Source of the DNA: Methanobacterium sp. UBA8
GTDB lineage: Archaea; Methanobacteriota; Methanobacteria; Methanobacteriales; Methanobacteriaceae
Direction of reading: 5' to 3'
Assembly: GCA_002509665.1 (NCBI GenBank)
Contig: DADN01000250.1
Location: 35,157 to 42,373, forward strand
Length of the DNA: 7,217 nt
Part shown: positions 1-5,740 of the stretch, piece by piece
How the letters are laid out: every line of letters starts with the position of its first letter
How positions within the stretch are numbered: position 1 is the first letter of the stretch
Notes under the pieces: generated by a model
Told to the model about the DNA's origin: nothing
The model's database searches: none
The model's input: only the letters and a program-made list of their open reading frames with translations
Made by a program: the position numbers and the translations under genes

Positions 1-1
1 G

Positions 2-1453
2 TATCTTATATTGGATATTGCAGTTGGTATTATAGGTGCAGTAAGTGTCCCTATTTATTATACAAGTCCTATAAATGAGATTAAAGAAATACTGGACGAC
101 AGCGGTGCAAAAATTCTTTTTGCAGGCACTCATCAAATTTTAAATGATTTAAAGAAACTTGATACTCACATTTCAGTTGTTTCACTATGCAAACAAAGTG
201 TTGATGGTGATTTGGAGGTTATTTCATGGGAAGAATTACTTAAAAAAGGAGAGAAAGTAAATAAAGTGATTGATGTCCCTTTAAACTTTGATGATACTGC
301 CACTATACGTTATACCTCTGGAACAACTGGAAAACCGAGGGGAGTTATGTTCACTCATGGAAATCTTCGTTGGATGGCAGAATTCATAGCTTCAATGCCT
401 CCATGGGGGGATAGAACCAGTGAAATATCTTACCTTTCATTTCTTCCAATGAATCATGTGGTAGAAGGTATTATGGGAACTTATGCTCCATATTATGCTC
501 CTGCATCTTTGAACCTCTATTTTCTGGAGGATTTCCATGATCTTGAAGAATCTCTTCAGAAAGTTAGGCCAAATGTGTTCTTTTCAGTGCCGCGTTTCTA
601 TGAAAAGGTATGGTGCAGTGTATTAGAATCTCAGATAGGGCAAGTTTATCTTAATTCCCATGGAATTTTAAAAACAGTTTTAGGAAAATTAATTAGAAGA
701 GAAATTCTTAAAAAGGCGGGGCTGGATAGATGTGCTCAATTAATCGTTGGTTCTGCACCTGTAAGTGCTGAATTACTCAAAAACTATCATGAGATGGATA
801 TTGAAGTTTATAATGCTTACGGATTAACTGAAGCGCCCCTTATAACCATTAACAGAGTTAGAAAAAACAGAATAGGGACAGTAGGTAAACCCTTACCTGA
901 TACTTATGTCAAAATAGATACAGAGGGTGAAATACTGGTAAACGGGCCGCAGGTAATGTCGGGCTATTTTAAAAGTGATTCAAACTCTCTAGAAGAGGGA
1001 TGGCTCAATACTGGTGATTTAGGTTATGAAAATCCTGACGGCAGTCTCGTAATTACAGGCCGTAGAAAAGAAGTCATAGTTAATTCTTATGGGAAAACAA
1101 TAAGCCCGCTCAAAATTGAAGTAATGCTTAAAAATATTCCTGGAATCGAAGAAGCTATGATAATTGGCGATGGAAAACCTTACTGCAGCGCTTTTTTATG
1201 GGCAGAGTCAAATCTTGAAGGAGTCGATGAGGCTATCGGTGAAATAAATAGCAGACTTTCTCGTCCAGAAGAGATTAAAAAATGGGCTGTTTTAGATAAT
1301 GATCTTTCAATAGGTGCTGATTTGACTGCAAATCTCAAACTTAAAAGAAAATCTATTTTAATACGTTATGAAGATGTTATTAACTTCATTTATGGATCTG
1401 GAACTAAACCAGACAGCATATTACATTTTGGCAGTATTGAGGTGCAGTCATGA
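2..1453 (+). CDS. AMP-forming long-chain acyl-CoA synthetase (5' end outside window)
   Basis: This enzyme activates a carboxylic acid with ATP to an acyl-adenylate and then transfers it to CoA in the cytoplasm. The frame is open from base 2, so the N terminus lies upstream; a TTG at 11 is internal, because the sequence around it already matches the conserved AxxxGAVxVPIYxTxP region. Family motifs appear in order: the phosphate loop YTSGTTGKPRG (about 311-343), the adenine-binding YGLTE (about 818-832), TGD (1010-1018), the hinge and CoA region GRRKEVIV followed by GKTISP (about 1058-1108), and LTANLKLKRK near the C terminus, whose first Lys (codon 1337-1339) aligns with the catalytic lysine. 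The 483 visible residues against roughly 600 in the family imply about 100 are missing. All core motifs are intact. The stop overlaps the next gene by 4 bp, so the genes are probably translationally coupled. Acyl chain length cannot be told from sequence alone. Confidence 0.93.
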   Translation, partial: YLILDIAVGIIGAVSVPIYYTSPINEIKEILDDSGAKILFAGTHQILNDLKKLDTHISVVSLCKQSVDGDLEVISWEELLKKGEKVNKVIDVPLNFDDTATIRYTSGTTGKPRGVMFTHGNLRWMAEFIASMPPWGDRTSEISYLSFLPMNHVVEGIMGTYAPYYAPASLNLYFLEDFHDLEESLQKVRPNVFFSVPRFYEKVWCSVLESQIGQVYLNSHGILKTVLGKLIRREILKKAGLDRCAQLIVGSAPVSAELLKNYHEMDIEVYNAYGLTEAPLITINRVRKNRIGTVGKPLPDTYVKIDTEGEILVNGPQVMSGYFKSDSNSLEEGWLNTGDLGYENPDGSLVITGRRKEVIVNSYGKTISPLKIEVMLKNIPGIEEAMIIGDGKPYCSAFLWAESNLEGVDEAIGEINSRLSRPEEIKKWAVLDNDLSIGADLTANLKLKRKSILIRYEDVINFIYGSGTKPDSILHFGSIEVQS

Positions 1454-2094
1454 GCATCCGATTAAAAATTGCTTCATTTGGGCTTCCAGATTTTATTTTA
1501 AAGAGAGAACTGGACAATGTAGCTATGAAAACAATAGATGGGCTCGATGATATTTTAAAGCAGTATTTACCTGGAAAAGTAGTTATAAATGATGAAATTT
1601 TGGGGGGGAACCGTCGAAAATTTTCAATTTTCGGGCTAACAAACTATAAGTTTGTTAGTCTGGAAGAAAGAAGATCTATGATGGCTAAGGCACACAATAA
1701 ACGCGTTAAAATATTAATCCAAGAGTTAGGACATGAAAAAGCTGTCAAAATTGGAAGAAATGTCATGTTTGAAGTTGGTTATAAGTTAGGGCAAGAAGCT
1801 AGCAGAAAACTTGGAGCCCGAAATAGTTTTGAGGATCTCGAACTTGCAGCCAGAATACTTTACAAAGTACTTGGAATAGAGTTTAAAATAGAAAATAAAG
1901 ACGGAAATATGATTATGGTGGTAACTAGGTGTGCTTTATCTAAATATTATTCTCCTGAATCTTGCATAATTTTAAGTGCTGCAGATGAAGGTGTAGTGAG
2001 TGGTTTAAATGAAAATATGGGTATGCAGTTTAAAGAGAGGATCACTGAAGGAGCACATGAGTGTATAGCTTGTATAAGTGAGGTAAAAATATGA
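1450..2094 (+). CDS. V4R / ATC-hydrolase-like small-molecule-binding protein
   Basis: This is a 214-aa soluble protein with no signal peptide or membrane segment. A helical middle part (residues about 75-145, with [12 protein letters not shown] and an [12 protein letters not shown] segment) leads to a C-terminal region with Cys161, Cys172, the segment [10 protein letters not shown] (177-186) and a final EGAHEC (200-205) plus Cys208. This layout resembles the V4R domain and the L-2-amino-thiazoline-4-carboxylate hydrolase family, both built around a Gly-containing loop and spaced C-terminal cysteines. The assignment is by pattern, not by a search. Such proteins often bind small hydrophobic or thiol ligands or metals, but the role here is unknown. 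The ATG overlaps the upstream stop (ATGA), with Shine-Dalgarno TGAGGTG at 1438-1444 fixing the start. It sits between an acyl-CoA synthetase and a redox enzyme, so it may handle the same acyl substrate. The coding sequence holds a G7 run (1602-1608) and a long hairpin (1628-1666). Confidence 0.7.
   Translation: MSIRLKIASFGLPDFILKRELDNVAMKTIDGLDDILKQYLPGKVVINDEILGGNRRKFSIFGLTNYKFVSLEERRSMMAKAHNKRVKILIQELGHEKAVKIGRNVMFEVGYKLGQEASRKLGARNSFEDLELAARILYKVLGIEFKIENKDGNMIMVVTRCALSKYYSPESCIILSAADEGVVSGLNENMGMQFKERITEGAHECIACISEVKI
1628..1666 (+). repeat. Inverted repeat / predicted 17-bp RNA hairpin inside coding sequence
   Basis: Arms CTAACAAAC (1636-1644) and GTTTGTTAG (1650-1658) are perfect reverse complements around the 5-nt loop TATAA. 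The stem continues outward without a break through 1628-1635 and 1659-1666 if G-U pairs are allowed, for about 17 pairs. It lies within codons 60-73 of the V4R/ATC-hydrolase-like gene. No function is known. Confidence 0.65.
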
Positions 2095-3371
2095 AGGCAA
2101 TAGTAGTAGGAACTGGAGCGGGGGGAGCGACAGCGGCACGTGAATTAGCGAATGCCGGATTTGAAGTAATAGTCCTGGAAGCAGGAAAAGAATTTAAACC
2201 ATTCAGGCGGCTTTTACGGGTAGCAGGGCCCCTTAGAAGAGCTGGCCTTTTAGGAAATGAGAAAACTATCACGAGACTTTTTCCACCTATGGATACCATA
2301 CGTTCATCAAATGATCTTGTACTTGTCAGGGGTATGACCACTGGTGGTTCTACTGTACTTTCGTGTGGTAACATGGTACGTGCAGAGTATGGTTTAAAAG
2401 AGATAGGTCTAGATCTTACTCCAGAATTTGAAAAAATTGAAAATGATATTGGCGTAACTGAATTTCCCAGAGAAAGATGGCAGCCGATAACAGAAAAGAT
2501 GTTTGTAGCCGCTCGAAAACTTGGATTGGAACCAAAGGCAACTCCTAAAGCTGTTGATTCAGTTAAGTGCGTATCATGTGGATTGTGTGAGCTCGGATGC
2601 TCTACCAATGCACGGTGGGACTCTCGAAGGTTTTTAAATGATGCAATTGGTGCTGGTGCTAAATTATACACTTCATCGCCAGTTGAAAAAGTTATGATAG
2701 AAAATGGTCAGGTTAAAGGAGTTATCGTAGGATCAAAGACTATTAAAGCAGATGTTGTAGTTTTAGCTGCAGGTGGAGTTGGGACCGCACAGATATTAAA
2801 AGCTTCAGGTCTACCTGCTAGAGATAATCTATGGGTTGATATTGTCCTTACATTGGGTGGTGTCCTTAAAGGGGCAAATCAGATTAAAGAGCCACCTATG
2901 ACGTGGTATACAAAGCATGAAGATTATATTCTTTCCCCTTATCTTGATATTCTCTCGCACTGGTTCCATAAACCATGGCGAAATGTATCTATAGAAGATA
3001 GAGTTGGCGTAATGGTAAAACTGGCAGATATAGAAGAAGGGGCAGTTTTTGCAGATGGAAAAGTTCAGAAAACCATAAAAAAAGAGGATTATCTCCGTCT
3101 TGATGAAGCAATTGGAGAGGCTAAAAAAATTATGGAATATGCTGGTGTTTCCGGCCCATATATTAACGGTGTACATAATGGGGGACATTTAGGTGGTACA
3201 GTACCACTTACTAAGGATGATGTAGATTCTATGAAACCTTCATGGCTGCCAGAAGGTTTATGGGTGGCTGATTTATCACTGGCACCTCGTTCGCAGGGTT
3301 TACCTACTATATTACTTGCTTCAGCTATGGCACTTAAGGTGGCAAAAAAGATATCTGAAAATAATGGATAA
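2091..3371 (+). CDS. GMC-family FAD-dependent oxidoreductase with four-cysteine Fe-S-like motif
   Basis: This is a predicted cytoplasmic FAD enzyme of the glucose-methanol-choline (GMC) superfamily, oxidising or reducing a C-OH/C=O or related group. The N terminus has the Rossmann motif GTGAGG (residues 7-12) with the distal Glu30 of [17 protein letters not shown] (85-94) matches the GMC flavin-contact region. The C-terminal domain shows [11 protein letters not shown] (362-372) and [16 protein letters not shown] (391-406); the usual Asn-Pro after S-x-G is replaced by Leu-Pro. Cys160, Cys163, Cys166 and Cys170 form C-x2-C-x2-C-x3-C, resembling a ferredoxin half-motif and able in principle to bind one 4Fe-4S cluster. 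This is not part of classical GMC oxidases but is seen in some anaerobic homologues, suggesting ferredoxin-type electron transfer rather than oxygen use. At 426 aa it is shorter than typical 500-600-aa oxidases. It overlaps the upstream stop by 4 bp, with GAGGT at 2080-2084. The natural substrate is unknown. Confidence 0.88.
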   Translation: MKAIVVGTGAGGATAARELANAGFEVIVLEAGKEFKPFRRLLRVAGPLRRAGLLGNEKTITRLFPPMDTIRSSNDLVLVRGMTTGGSTVLSCGNMVRAEYGLKEIGLDLTPEFEKIENDIGVTEFPRERWQPITEKMFVAARKLGLEPKATPKAVDSVKCVSCGLCELGCSTNARWDSRRFLNDAIGAGAKLYTSSPVEKVMIENGQVKGVIVGSKTIKADVVVLAAGGVGTAQILKASGLPARDNLWVDIVLTLGGVLKGANQIKEPPMTWYTKHEDYILSPYLDILSHWFHKPWRNVSIEDRVGVMVKLADIEEGAVFADGKVQKTIKKEDYLRLDEAIGEAKKIMEYAGVSGPYINGVHNGGHLGGTVPLTKDDVDSMKPSWLPEGLWVADLSLAPRSQGLPTILLASAMALKVAKKISENNG

Positions 3372-3423
3372 ATAAATTTTAAAATAAATTAGAAATATTA
3401 AATAACAGTGAAAAGGGGATCAA

Positions 3424-4185
3424 ATGAAGATAATAGCAATAATGGGAAGCCCTAAGAAGAAGGGAAACACTTATAAAGCTACTAGAGAAGTCGAAGAAAG
3501 AATGAAACAGATGGGCAACGTTGAATTTGAATATTTATTTTTAAAAGACGTAGATTTGAATATGTGCAGTGGATGCTTTAACTGCGTTAGAAAAGGCGAA
3601 GGGTTGTGCCTTATAAAAGATAGTCGGGCGGAAATTGAAAATAAAATGTTTGAGGCAGATGGTGTAATACTTGCGTCCCCGGTATACTGTGAAAATGTAA
3701 GTGGGCTTATGAAGAACTTTATTGACAGGTTTTCATTTGTTTTCCACAGGCCTCGCTTTTTTGATCAAAAACTTATGGTTTTAGCCACCAGTGCGGGTGG
3801 AGGGTTAAAAGAAACTCTTGATTATCTTAAAAAGCTTCAAATCTGGGGATTTGGAACTCCAGTTGAGCTTAGTGTGATAACACCACCATGGCCTCAGTCT
3901 GATGCTCTTCAGAAAAAGAATGAGAAAAACATAAGTAAAGCAGCTGAGGAGTTTTACCAGAAACTTCAGGAGGGAAGGCAGCCACCAAACTTTATGCAGT
4001 ACATGCACTTTAGATTCTTAAAGGAAACTTCTAAATTAGGATATCTTCCTGCAGATCTTGAATTTTATAAAGATAAGGGTGAATTTTTTTATGATACTAA
4101 TGTAAGTCCTTTAAAAAAGATATTTGCTCCACTAATCATGAAATTTGCATTTTTCATGATGAGGGACATGGAACCAAAGAATTAG
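3424..4185 (+). CDS. Iron-sulfur flavoprotein / NADPH-dependent FMN reductase-like
   Basis: This is a flavodoxin-fold electron-transfer protein. The N terminus IIAIMGSPKKKGNTYKA (residues 3-19) is the FMN phosphate-binding loop, and ASPVYCENVSGLMKNFIDR (84-102) is the conserved flavin-side strand and helix. Between them Cys48, Cys51, Cys54 and Cys62 form C-x2-C-x2-C-x7-C, the compact 4Fe-4S motif of methanogen Isf-type flavoproteins, here with a slightly long last spacer. The protein is 253 aa, longer than Isf proteins of about 190 aa. The extra 60 or so C-terminal residues contain many aromatic and Met residues (PLKKIFAPLIMKFAFFMM near the end) and could form an amphipathic helix or dimer contact. 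It lies 52 bp after the GMC oxidoreductase, with no clear terminator between and a G-rich binding site at 3415-3418, so it is probably cotranscribed and may be that enzyme's electron partner. The pairing is inferred; the family call is solid. Confidence 0.9.
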   Translation: MKIIAIMGSPKKKGNTYKATREVEERMKQMGNVEFEYLFLKDVDLNMCSGCFNCVRKGEGLCLIKDSRAEIENKMFEADGVILASPVYCENVSGLMKNFIDRFSFVFHRPRFFDQKLMVLATSAGGGLKETLDYLKKLQIWGFGTPVELSVITPPWPQSDALQKKNEKNISKAAEEFYQKLQEGRQPPNFMQYMHFRFLKETSKLGYLPADLEFYKDKGEFFYDTNVSPLKKIFAPLIMKFAFFMMRDMEPKN

Positions 4186-4200
4186 AAAATTAAATTTAAA

Positions 4201-4211
4201 TTCTTTTTTTT
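4201..4211 (+). terminator. Oligo-T transcription terminator of the acyl-CoA synthetase operon
   Basis: An almost uninterrupted T tract (T8 at 4204-4211) lies 18 bp after the iron-sulfur flavoprotein stop. Archaeal RNA polymerase terminates at such U-tracts without needing a stable hairpin. A weak AT-only repeat precedes it. Confidence 0.6.
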
Positions 4212-4220
4212 ATTACTCGC

Positions 4221-4231
4221 AAATTATTTGA
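4221..4231 (+). promoter_or_regulatory. Possible TATA element for a leaderless transcript
   Basis: The AT-rich segment AAATTATTTGA is centred about 30 bp before the ATG at 4256. No Shine-Dalgarno lies in front of that ATG, so transcription would start at or very near the start codon. The match to a TTTATATA-type box is weak. Confidence 0.25.
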
Positions 4232-4255
4232 TTAATAAAAACTAGATTATATATT

Positions 4256-4705
4256 ATGAAAGAGATCTATACAGAGATCGAAATAAACGCTTCTGCAGGT
4301 ATTGTCTGGAGTATTCTCACAGACTTTGATGATTTTTCGAGATGGAACCCATTTATCCGGAAAATATCTGGAAAACCGCAGGAAGGAGCGCAAATTGAAG
4401 TTTATATAATCCCTCCAAATTCAAATGGGATGAAATTCAGGCCTAAAATATTAACTTATGATCCAGAAAGAGAATTAAGGTGGCTGGGGAATTTTTGGAT
4501 CCCAAAATTGTTCGACGGTGAGCACAGTTTAATTATTAAGGAAATAAGTGAGAATAAAGTATTATTTATACAAAAAGAAATGTTCAGTGGATTATTTGTT
4601 CCATTTTTATCTGGAACACTAAAAGATACAGAATCTGGTTTTGAAATGATGAATCATGCTTTAAAAGAGGAAGCAGAGAATAAATATAATAAACAAACAG
4701 GTTAA
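4256..4705 (+). CDS. SRPBCC (START/Bet v1-like) domain protein, polyketide cyclase/dehydrase type
   Basis: This is a 149-aa single-domain cytoplasmic protein predicted to hold a hydrophobic ligand in a deep cavity. MKEIYTEIEINASAGIVWSILTDFDDFSRWNPFI (1-34) is the hallmark first strand and helix pair of the SRPBCC fold, with the W-N-P-F motif at 30-33. The later ERELRWLGNFWIPKLFDGEHSLII (71-94) fits the central strands of the family, where an aromatic-rich G-E-H-x-L turn is typical. The C-terminal helix (119-145) would close the pocket. There are no obvious catalytic residues, so the ligand and reaction are unknown. The start is supported by family alignment. The upstream bases contain no Shine-Dalgarno, so a leaderless mRNA is likely. 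It follows the operon terminator by 45 bp and appears to be its own transcription unit. A lipid- or acyl-related role beside the acyl-CoA synthetase operon is speculation. Confidence 0.87.
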   Translation: MKEIYTEIEINASAGIVWSILTDFDDFSRWNPFIRKISGKPQEGAQIEVYIIPPNSNGMKFRPKILTYDPERELRWLGNFWIPKLFDGEHSLIIKEISENKVLFIQKEMFSGLFVPFLSGTLKDTESGFEMMNHALKEEAENKYNKQTG

Positions 4706-4803
4706 TTCGTTTAAATTTTAAATATAGATTTAATAATAGGTAAATTCTTTCATTGCAGATCTATCCTCAATTTGTCTGTTAGTAATTTTTAAATAATTCA
4801 ATT

Positions 4804-4812
4804 AACTATATA
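4804..4812 (+). promoter_or_regulatory. TATA box of the 51-aa hypothetical gene
   Basis: AACTATATA lies about 43 bp before the ATG at 4851. With the usual archaeal spacing of about 25 bp, transcription would start near 4833, leaving a short leader that still carries the ribosome binding site at 4838-4843. Confidence 0.45.
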
Positions 4813-4837
4813 CTTTTAGTCTTAAATTAAATATTAA

Positions 4838-4843
4838 GAGGAG
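4838..4843 (+). promoter_or_regulatory. Ribosome binding site supporting the 51-aa gene
   Basis: GAGGAG is complementary to the 3' end of archaeal 16S rRNA and ends 7 nt before the ATG at 4851. This is the main support for a short ORF that has no recognised homologue. Confidence 0.6.
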
Positions 4844-4850
4844 TTTTGAC

Positions 4851-5006
4851 ATGTCTGTAAATCCAAACGAAGCTTACCTTGAAGCTATAACCATGACCCT
4901 TGCATATTTGGAGAAAAAAGAAAATTGCGATGAGGAATTATTAGGGCAACTTAAAAAGGAAAGGGACAGGCTTTTAATAGAGCTAAATGTTCATCCTATT
5001 AATTGA
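4851..5006 (+). CDS. Small hypothetical protein, 51 aa
   Basis: I do not recognise this family. The ORF begins [20 protein letters not shown] and ends [10 protein letters not shown]. It is rich in Glu, Leu and Lys, with one Cys (residue 26), and reads as two amphipathic helices: residues 6-22, then 27-45 after a charged turn (EKKENCDEE). It has no signal peptide or membrane segment. It is supported by a well-spaced GAGGAG ribosome binding site, a TATA-like element at 4804-4812 and a T6 run after the stop, which together make it a self-contained transcription unit. Such small helical proteins may be adaptors or dimerising regulators, but nothing in the sequence assigns a role. It lies 145 bp after the SRPBCC gene. 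Confidence 0.6.
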   Translation: MSVNPNEAYLEAITMTLAYLEKKENCDEELLGQLKKERDRLLIELNVHPIN

Positions 5007-5021
5007 TGTAGAACACAATCT

Positions 5022-5052
5022 CTTCAATTAACATTTTTTGATTTTATTGAAG
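5022..5052 (+). terminator. Hairpin with T-rich loop after the 51-aa gene
   Basis: Perfect 7-bp arms CTTCAAT (5022-5028) and ATTGAAG (5046-5052) enclose a loop containing T6 at 5034-5039. The T run begins 27 bp after the stop at 5006 and is probably the termination site for the 51-aa gene. Confidence 0.4.
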
Positions 5053-5056
5053 TTCA

Positions 5057-5117
5057 GGCGGCTGATAATTGAAATTGTTGAAAAAGAGGGAATTATACTT
5101 CTAAATTAATCGCCGCC
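5057..5117. repeat. GC-rich imperfect inverted repeat; possible structured RNA
   Basis: GGCGGC (5057-5062) pairs with GCCGCC (5112-5117). After a one-base bulge, GAT (5064-5066) pairs with ATC (5109-5111), and after a second bulge AATT (5067-5070) pairs with AATT (5104-5107). The result is 13 pairs around a 33-nt loop. It stands out in a spacer (5007-5200) that is otherwise almost only A and T. GC-rich islands in AT-rich archaeal genomes often mark structured RNAs, but this one fits no RNA family I know. I see no other feature in the spacer apart from weak T or A runs. Confidence 0.45.
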
Positions 5118-5200
5118 GTAATAGTTTTATAATGTGAAATCATTTTGAAATAATCTTTTTAAAATAATTATCTTCTCAAAAATAAAAGATTAATTTTGAT

Positions 5201-5497
5201 TCATTCGCAAAAATCAGACATTTCTTCCATGTCGTAAAATATATTGCAGAAAAACTTACAGGATGATTTTAACTCTTTTTTACCTTCTGGAGTTAAAGAA
5301 TAATTTTTATTTTCGTCAATTTCAATCAGGCCTTTTTTTTTCAATTCCTTAAGTGCAGGATATATCGTGCCGGGACTTGGTTTCGTACCTCTTCGTTTTT
5401 CCAATTCTCTGCCAATTTCAGCCCCGTTCATGCTATTTTTACCTATAATCCATAGTATAAGATATGTTAAATAGCCTTTCATTTCACAGCATTTCAT
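5201..5497 (-). CDS. PadR-family winged-helix transcriptional regulator with Cys-Cys N terminus
   Basis: This is a DNA-binding repressor of the PadR family. From the ATG at 5497 it has 98 aa; a TTG at 5518 would add seven residues but directly follows an in-frame stop. The winged helix spans KGYLTYLILWIIG, the MNGAEIGRELEKRRG recognition region, and the diagnostic KPSPGTIYPALKELKKKGLI, followed by the YSLTPEGKKEL wing end. The long C-terminal domain of classical PadR proteins is absent, leaving only a short helix (PadR-s2 type). Cysteines are notable: an adjacent pair two residues after the start (KCCEMKG), then CKFFC in the last helix and one near the C terminus, possibly for metal or thiol sensing. 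No Shine-Dalgarno precedes either start, so it is probably leaderless; ATTATTTAA on this strand, centred near 5524, suits a TATA box for the ATG start. It is divergent from the 30-aa microprotein, with palindromes between them suggesting autoregulation. Confidence 0.88.
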   Translation of the reverse strand: MKCCEMKGYLTYLILWIIGKNSMNGAEIGRELEKRRGTKPSPGTIYPALKELKKKGLIEIDENKNYSLTPEGKKELKSSCKFFCNIFYDMEEMSDFCE

Positions 5498-5533
5498 GCT
5501 GGTATATTTGGTGTTCAATTAAATAATTTTATC

Positions 5534-5549
5534 TATCGTATACTCGATA
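5534..5549. promoter_or_regulatory. Operator palindrome A (TATCG-N6-CGATA)
   Basis: This 16-bp site has perfect 5-bp half-sites and lies just upstream of the PadR gene. It overlaps the next palindrome by 2 bp. It is a probable binding site for the adjacent PadR-family protein, based on symmetry and position only. Confidence 0.5.
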
Positions 5550-5563
5550 TTGGGAAACCGATA
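5548..5563. promoter_or_regulatory. Operator palindrome B (TATTGG-N4-CCGATA)
   Basis: This 16-bp near-palindrome abuts the TATA element TTATAAAT (5565-5572), where the BRE and TFB contacts would lie. Its sequence is the reverse complement of site C apart from the central four bases. Confidence 0.55.
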
Positions 5564-5564
5564 A

Positions 5565-5581
5565 TTATAAATAGTATATAT
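5565..5581 (+). promoter_or_regulatory. TATA element(s) of the 30-aa microprotein gene
   Basis: Two candidate TATA boxes are present: TTATAAAT at 5565-5572 and GTATATAT at 5574-5581. They would place the transcript start near 5594 or 5603 respectively. Either leaves a short leader carrying the ribosome binding site at 5607-5614. Sites B and C flank or overlap them, as expected for repression. Confidence 0.55.
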
Positions 5582-5594
5582 CGGATAACCAATA
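5579..5594. promoter_or_regulatory. Operator palindrome C (TATCGG-N4-CCAATA)
   Basis: This is an inverted copy of site B, with centres 31 bp apart, close to three helical turns, so both would face the same side of the DNA. It lies between or over the TATA elements and the expected transcript start of the microprotein gene. Confidence 0.55.
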
Positions 5595-5606
5595 CTACAC
5601 AAAAAC

Positions 5607-5614
5607 GGGGAGGT
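5607..5614 (+). promoter_or_regulatory. Strong ribosome binding site of the 30-aa microprotein
   Basis: GGGGAGGT ends 8 nt before the ATG at 5623 and is a near-ideal archaeal Shine-Dalgarno. It is the main evidence that this very short ORF is translated. Confidence 0.7.
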
Positions 5615-5622
5615 TGAAAGCT

Positions 5623-5715
5623 ATGCTGGTAGAATTTGATTTACCGCACTGGTGCTGCGGCCCTAAAGGCGGACAGCTGGAAATAGAATACGGCGAAATG
5701 ATTGACGCAGAATAA
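5623..5715 (+). CDS. 30-aa Cys-Cys microprotein under PadR control
   Basis: This short ORF encodes MLVEFDLPHWCCGPKGG at the N terminus and ends in an acidic tail, EIEYGEMIDAE. The family is not recognised. The centre has His9-Trp10-Cys11-Cys12-Gly13-Pro14, a compact set of soft-metal or thiol ligands, and the predicted charge is negative. There is no signal peptide or membrane segment. A near-ideal Shine-Dalgarno (5607-5614), TATA elements and three operator-like palindromes precede it, and a Cys-Cys PadR regulator lies divergently 126 bp away. This arrangement is hard to explain by chance. It might be a metal or metalloid chaperone, a redox microprotein, a ligand for the regulator, or a leader peptide coupled to downstream translation. 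The reading frame is well supported; the function is unknown. Confidence 0.65.
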   Translation: MLVEFDLPHWCCGPKGGQLEIEYGEMIDAE

Positions 5716-5720
5716 TGAAA

Positions 5721-5728
5721 AGGGAGGT
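5721..5728 (+). promoter_or_regulatory. Second strong ribosome binding site
   Basis: AGGGAGGT lies 5 bp after the microprotein stop. The nearest downstream ATG (5741) is 12 nt away, longer than usual, so either this gene start is unusual or the gene it served has decayed. Confidence 0.45.
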
Positions 5729-5740
5729 AAACCATTCAGT

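Noticed and set aside
1368..1550. 60-codon + strand frame across the first gene junction
   Set aside because: It overlaps the acyl-CoA synthetase end and the V4R-like start, both of which have clear motifs or a binding site.
1602..1608. Run of seven G as a possible programmed frameshift
   Set aside because: The frame is continuous through it and gives a normal-looking protein; nothing downstream in another frame suggests slippage.
2042..2671. Long open frame on the - strand across the GMC oxidoreductase start
   Set aside because: It is antisense to two well-supported genes, resembles no family, and has no binding site; it is a shadow of the coding frame.
2829..3188. 119-codon - strand frame inside the GMC oxidoreductase
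   Set aside because: Low-complexity, Cys/Phe/Ile-rich translation typical of an antisense shadow.
3805..4008. 67-codon - strand frame in the iron-sulfur flavoprotein gene
   Set aside because: Antisense shadow without a ribosome binding site or family features.
4186..4255. Possible riboswitch or small RNA between the operon and the SRPBCC gene
   Set aside because: Only an oligo-T tract and AT-rich promoter-like sequence; no GC-rich pairing seen.
5047..5109. TTG-started 20-codon frame (begins MKFRRLIIEIVEKEG)
   Set aside because: It reads like protein but has no ribosome binding site, and it overlaps the GC-rich hairpin; too weak to call a gene.
5498..5518. TTG start giving a PadR protein seven residues longer
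   Set aside because: It directly follows an in-frame stop, has no binding site, and adds no family-conserved residues; the ATG at 5497 fits a leaderless promoter better, though the TTG cannot be excluded.
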